DNA of 15,961 nucleotides from CAJBLF01 sp964495905 (GTDB lineage: Bacteria; Patescibacteriota; Gracilibacteria; Absconditabacterales; Absconditicoccaceae): contig CAZBWN010000072.1 in the NCBI GenBank assembly GCA_964495905.1, positions 1 to 15,961 on the forward strand. Direction: 5' to 3'. Every line of letters begins with the position of its first letter. Within the stretch, counting starts at the first letter, position 1. This document shows positions 15,856 through 15,961 of the stretch, piece after piece. The notes beneath the pieces are model-generated. The model did no database searches, was not told the DNA's origin, and saw only the letters and a list, made by a program, of their open reading frames with translations. The position numbers and the translations under genes are program-made.

Positions 15856-15961
15856 TTTTGTCCTCCTTTTGTTTTTCTTTCCTCACCCCTTGTCCCCGGA
15901 AGCGGGCTTTCCCCCCCCCCCCCGGGGGGGGGGAAAAAAATTCTTCTCCCCCTCCTCTGGG
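15856..15961. other. Low-complexity window end, degraded repeat or assembly artefact
   Basis: TTTTGTCCTCCTTTT matches the start of the element at 5001-5015, and CTTGTCCCC...GCGGG recalls its CCCGC/GCGGG hairpin. After about 15910 the sequence becomes homopolymer blocks: 14 C, 10 G, 7 A, then C/T-rich text. This is unlike the rest of the window and typical of an unreliable contig end. No gene is visible. Confidence 0.6.

Noticed and set aside
1..15961. tRNA or rRNA genes
   Set aside because: No cloverleaf with conserved T-arm and anticodon pattern or rRNA-like sequence was seen; the GC-rich element at 5004-5068 folds into several hairpins but lacks tRNA consensus bases.

Overview
The window reads as DNA from a Patescibacteria/CPR bacterium that decodes UGA as glycine (genetic code 25: Gracilibacteria or Absconditabacteria/SR1). 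With UGA as stop, nearly every gene here breaks into pieces. With UGA as Gly, the pieces join into full-length proteins, and the recoded codons fall on invariant glycines: the LSGGE signature of an ABC-F ATPase, the QTGTGKT motif of a DEAD-box helicase, HVDAA-x-GG of a PLP decarboxylase, GSGAAG of malic enzyme and the rubredoxin core. All genes end in TAA or TAG. The DNA is AT-rich, intergenic gaps are short, and Shine-Dalgarno sequences are rare. All coordinates below were re-derived with UGA = Gly.

Layout. (1) 1-100 holds the first copy of a structured repeat. (2) 101-3192, minus strand: small membrane protein, GTPase EngB, ABC-F ATPase, 93-aa hypothetical. (3) 3377-4945, plus strand: a second ABC-F ATPase, ending at a hairpin terminator and a GC-rich palindromic element (5004-5068). 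(4) 5076-7406, minus strand: a compact redox operon with a Ser/Asp-rich lipoprotein, a 548-aa fusion of a ferric-reductase/MsrQ-like membrane domain, a rubredoxin and an FAD/NAD(P) reductase module, and a Gln/Ala-rich membrane-anchored protein. (5) 7407-7889 has no confident gene and carries the second copy of the structured repeat. (6) 7890-8786, plus strand: ApbE-like FMN transferase. (7) 8817-10442, minus strand: DEAD-box RNA helicase with a repeat tail; it converges on apbE across a strong hairpin terminator. (8) 10646-15832, plus strand: group II PLP decarboxylase, VTT/DedA-like membrane protein, ATP-grasp protein, malic enzyme and DUF475/TerC-like membrane protein. (9) 15833-15961: terminator-like hairpin, then a low-complexity end that looks like a degraded assembly edge.

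The most interesting content is the membrane-flavocytochrome/rubredoxin/FNR fusion with its lipoprotein and Q-rich partners next to an ApbE flavinyl transferase, which suggests an unusual electron-transfer system for a lineage with reduced metabolism. Second is a dispersed repeat whose central hairpin differs between copies but keeps pairing (covariation) around an identical GTCAATG loop. The EngB and ABC-F genes and the helicase are ribosome and RNA housekeeping functions. The decarboxylase, membrane protein and ATP-grasp genes are tightly packed and may form one pathway whose substrate cannot be read from sequence.
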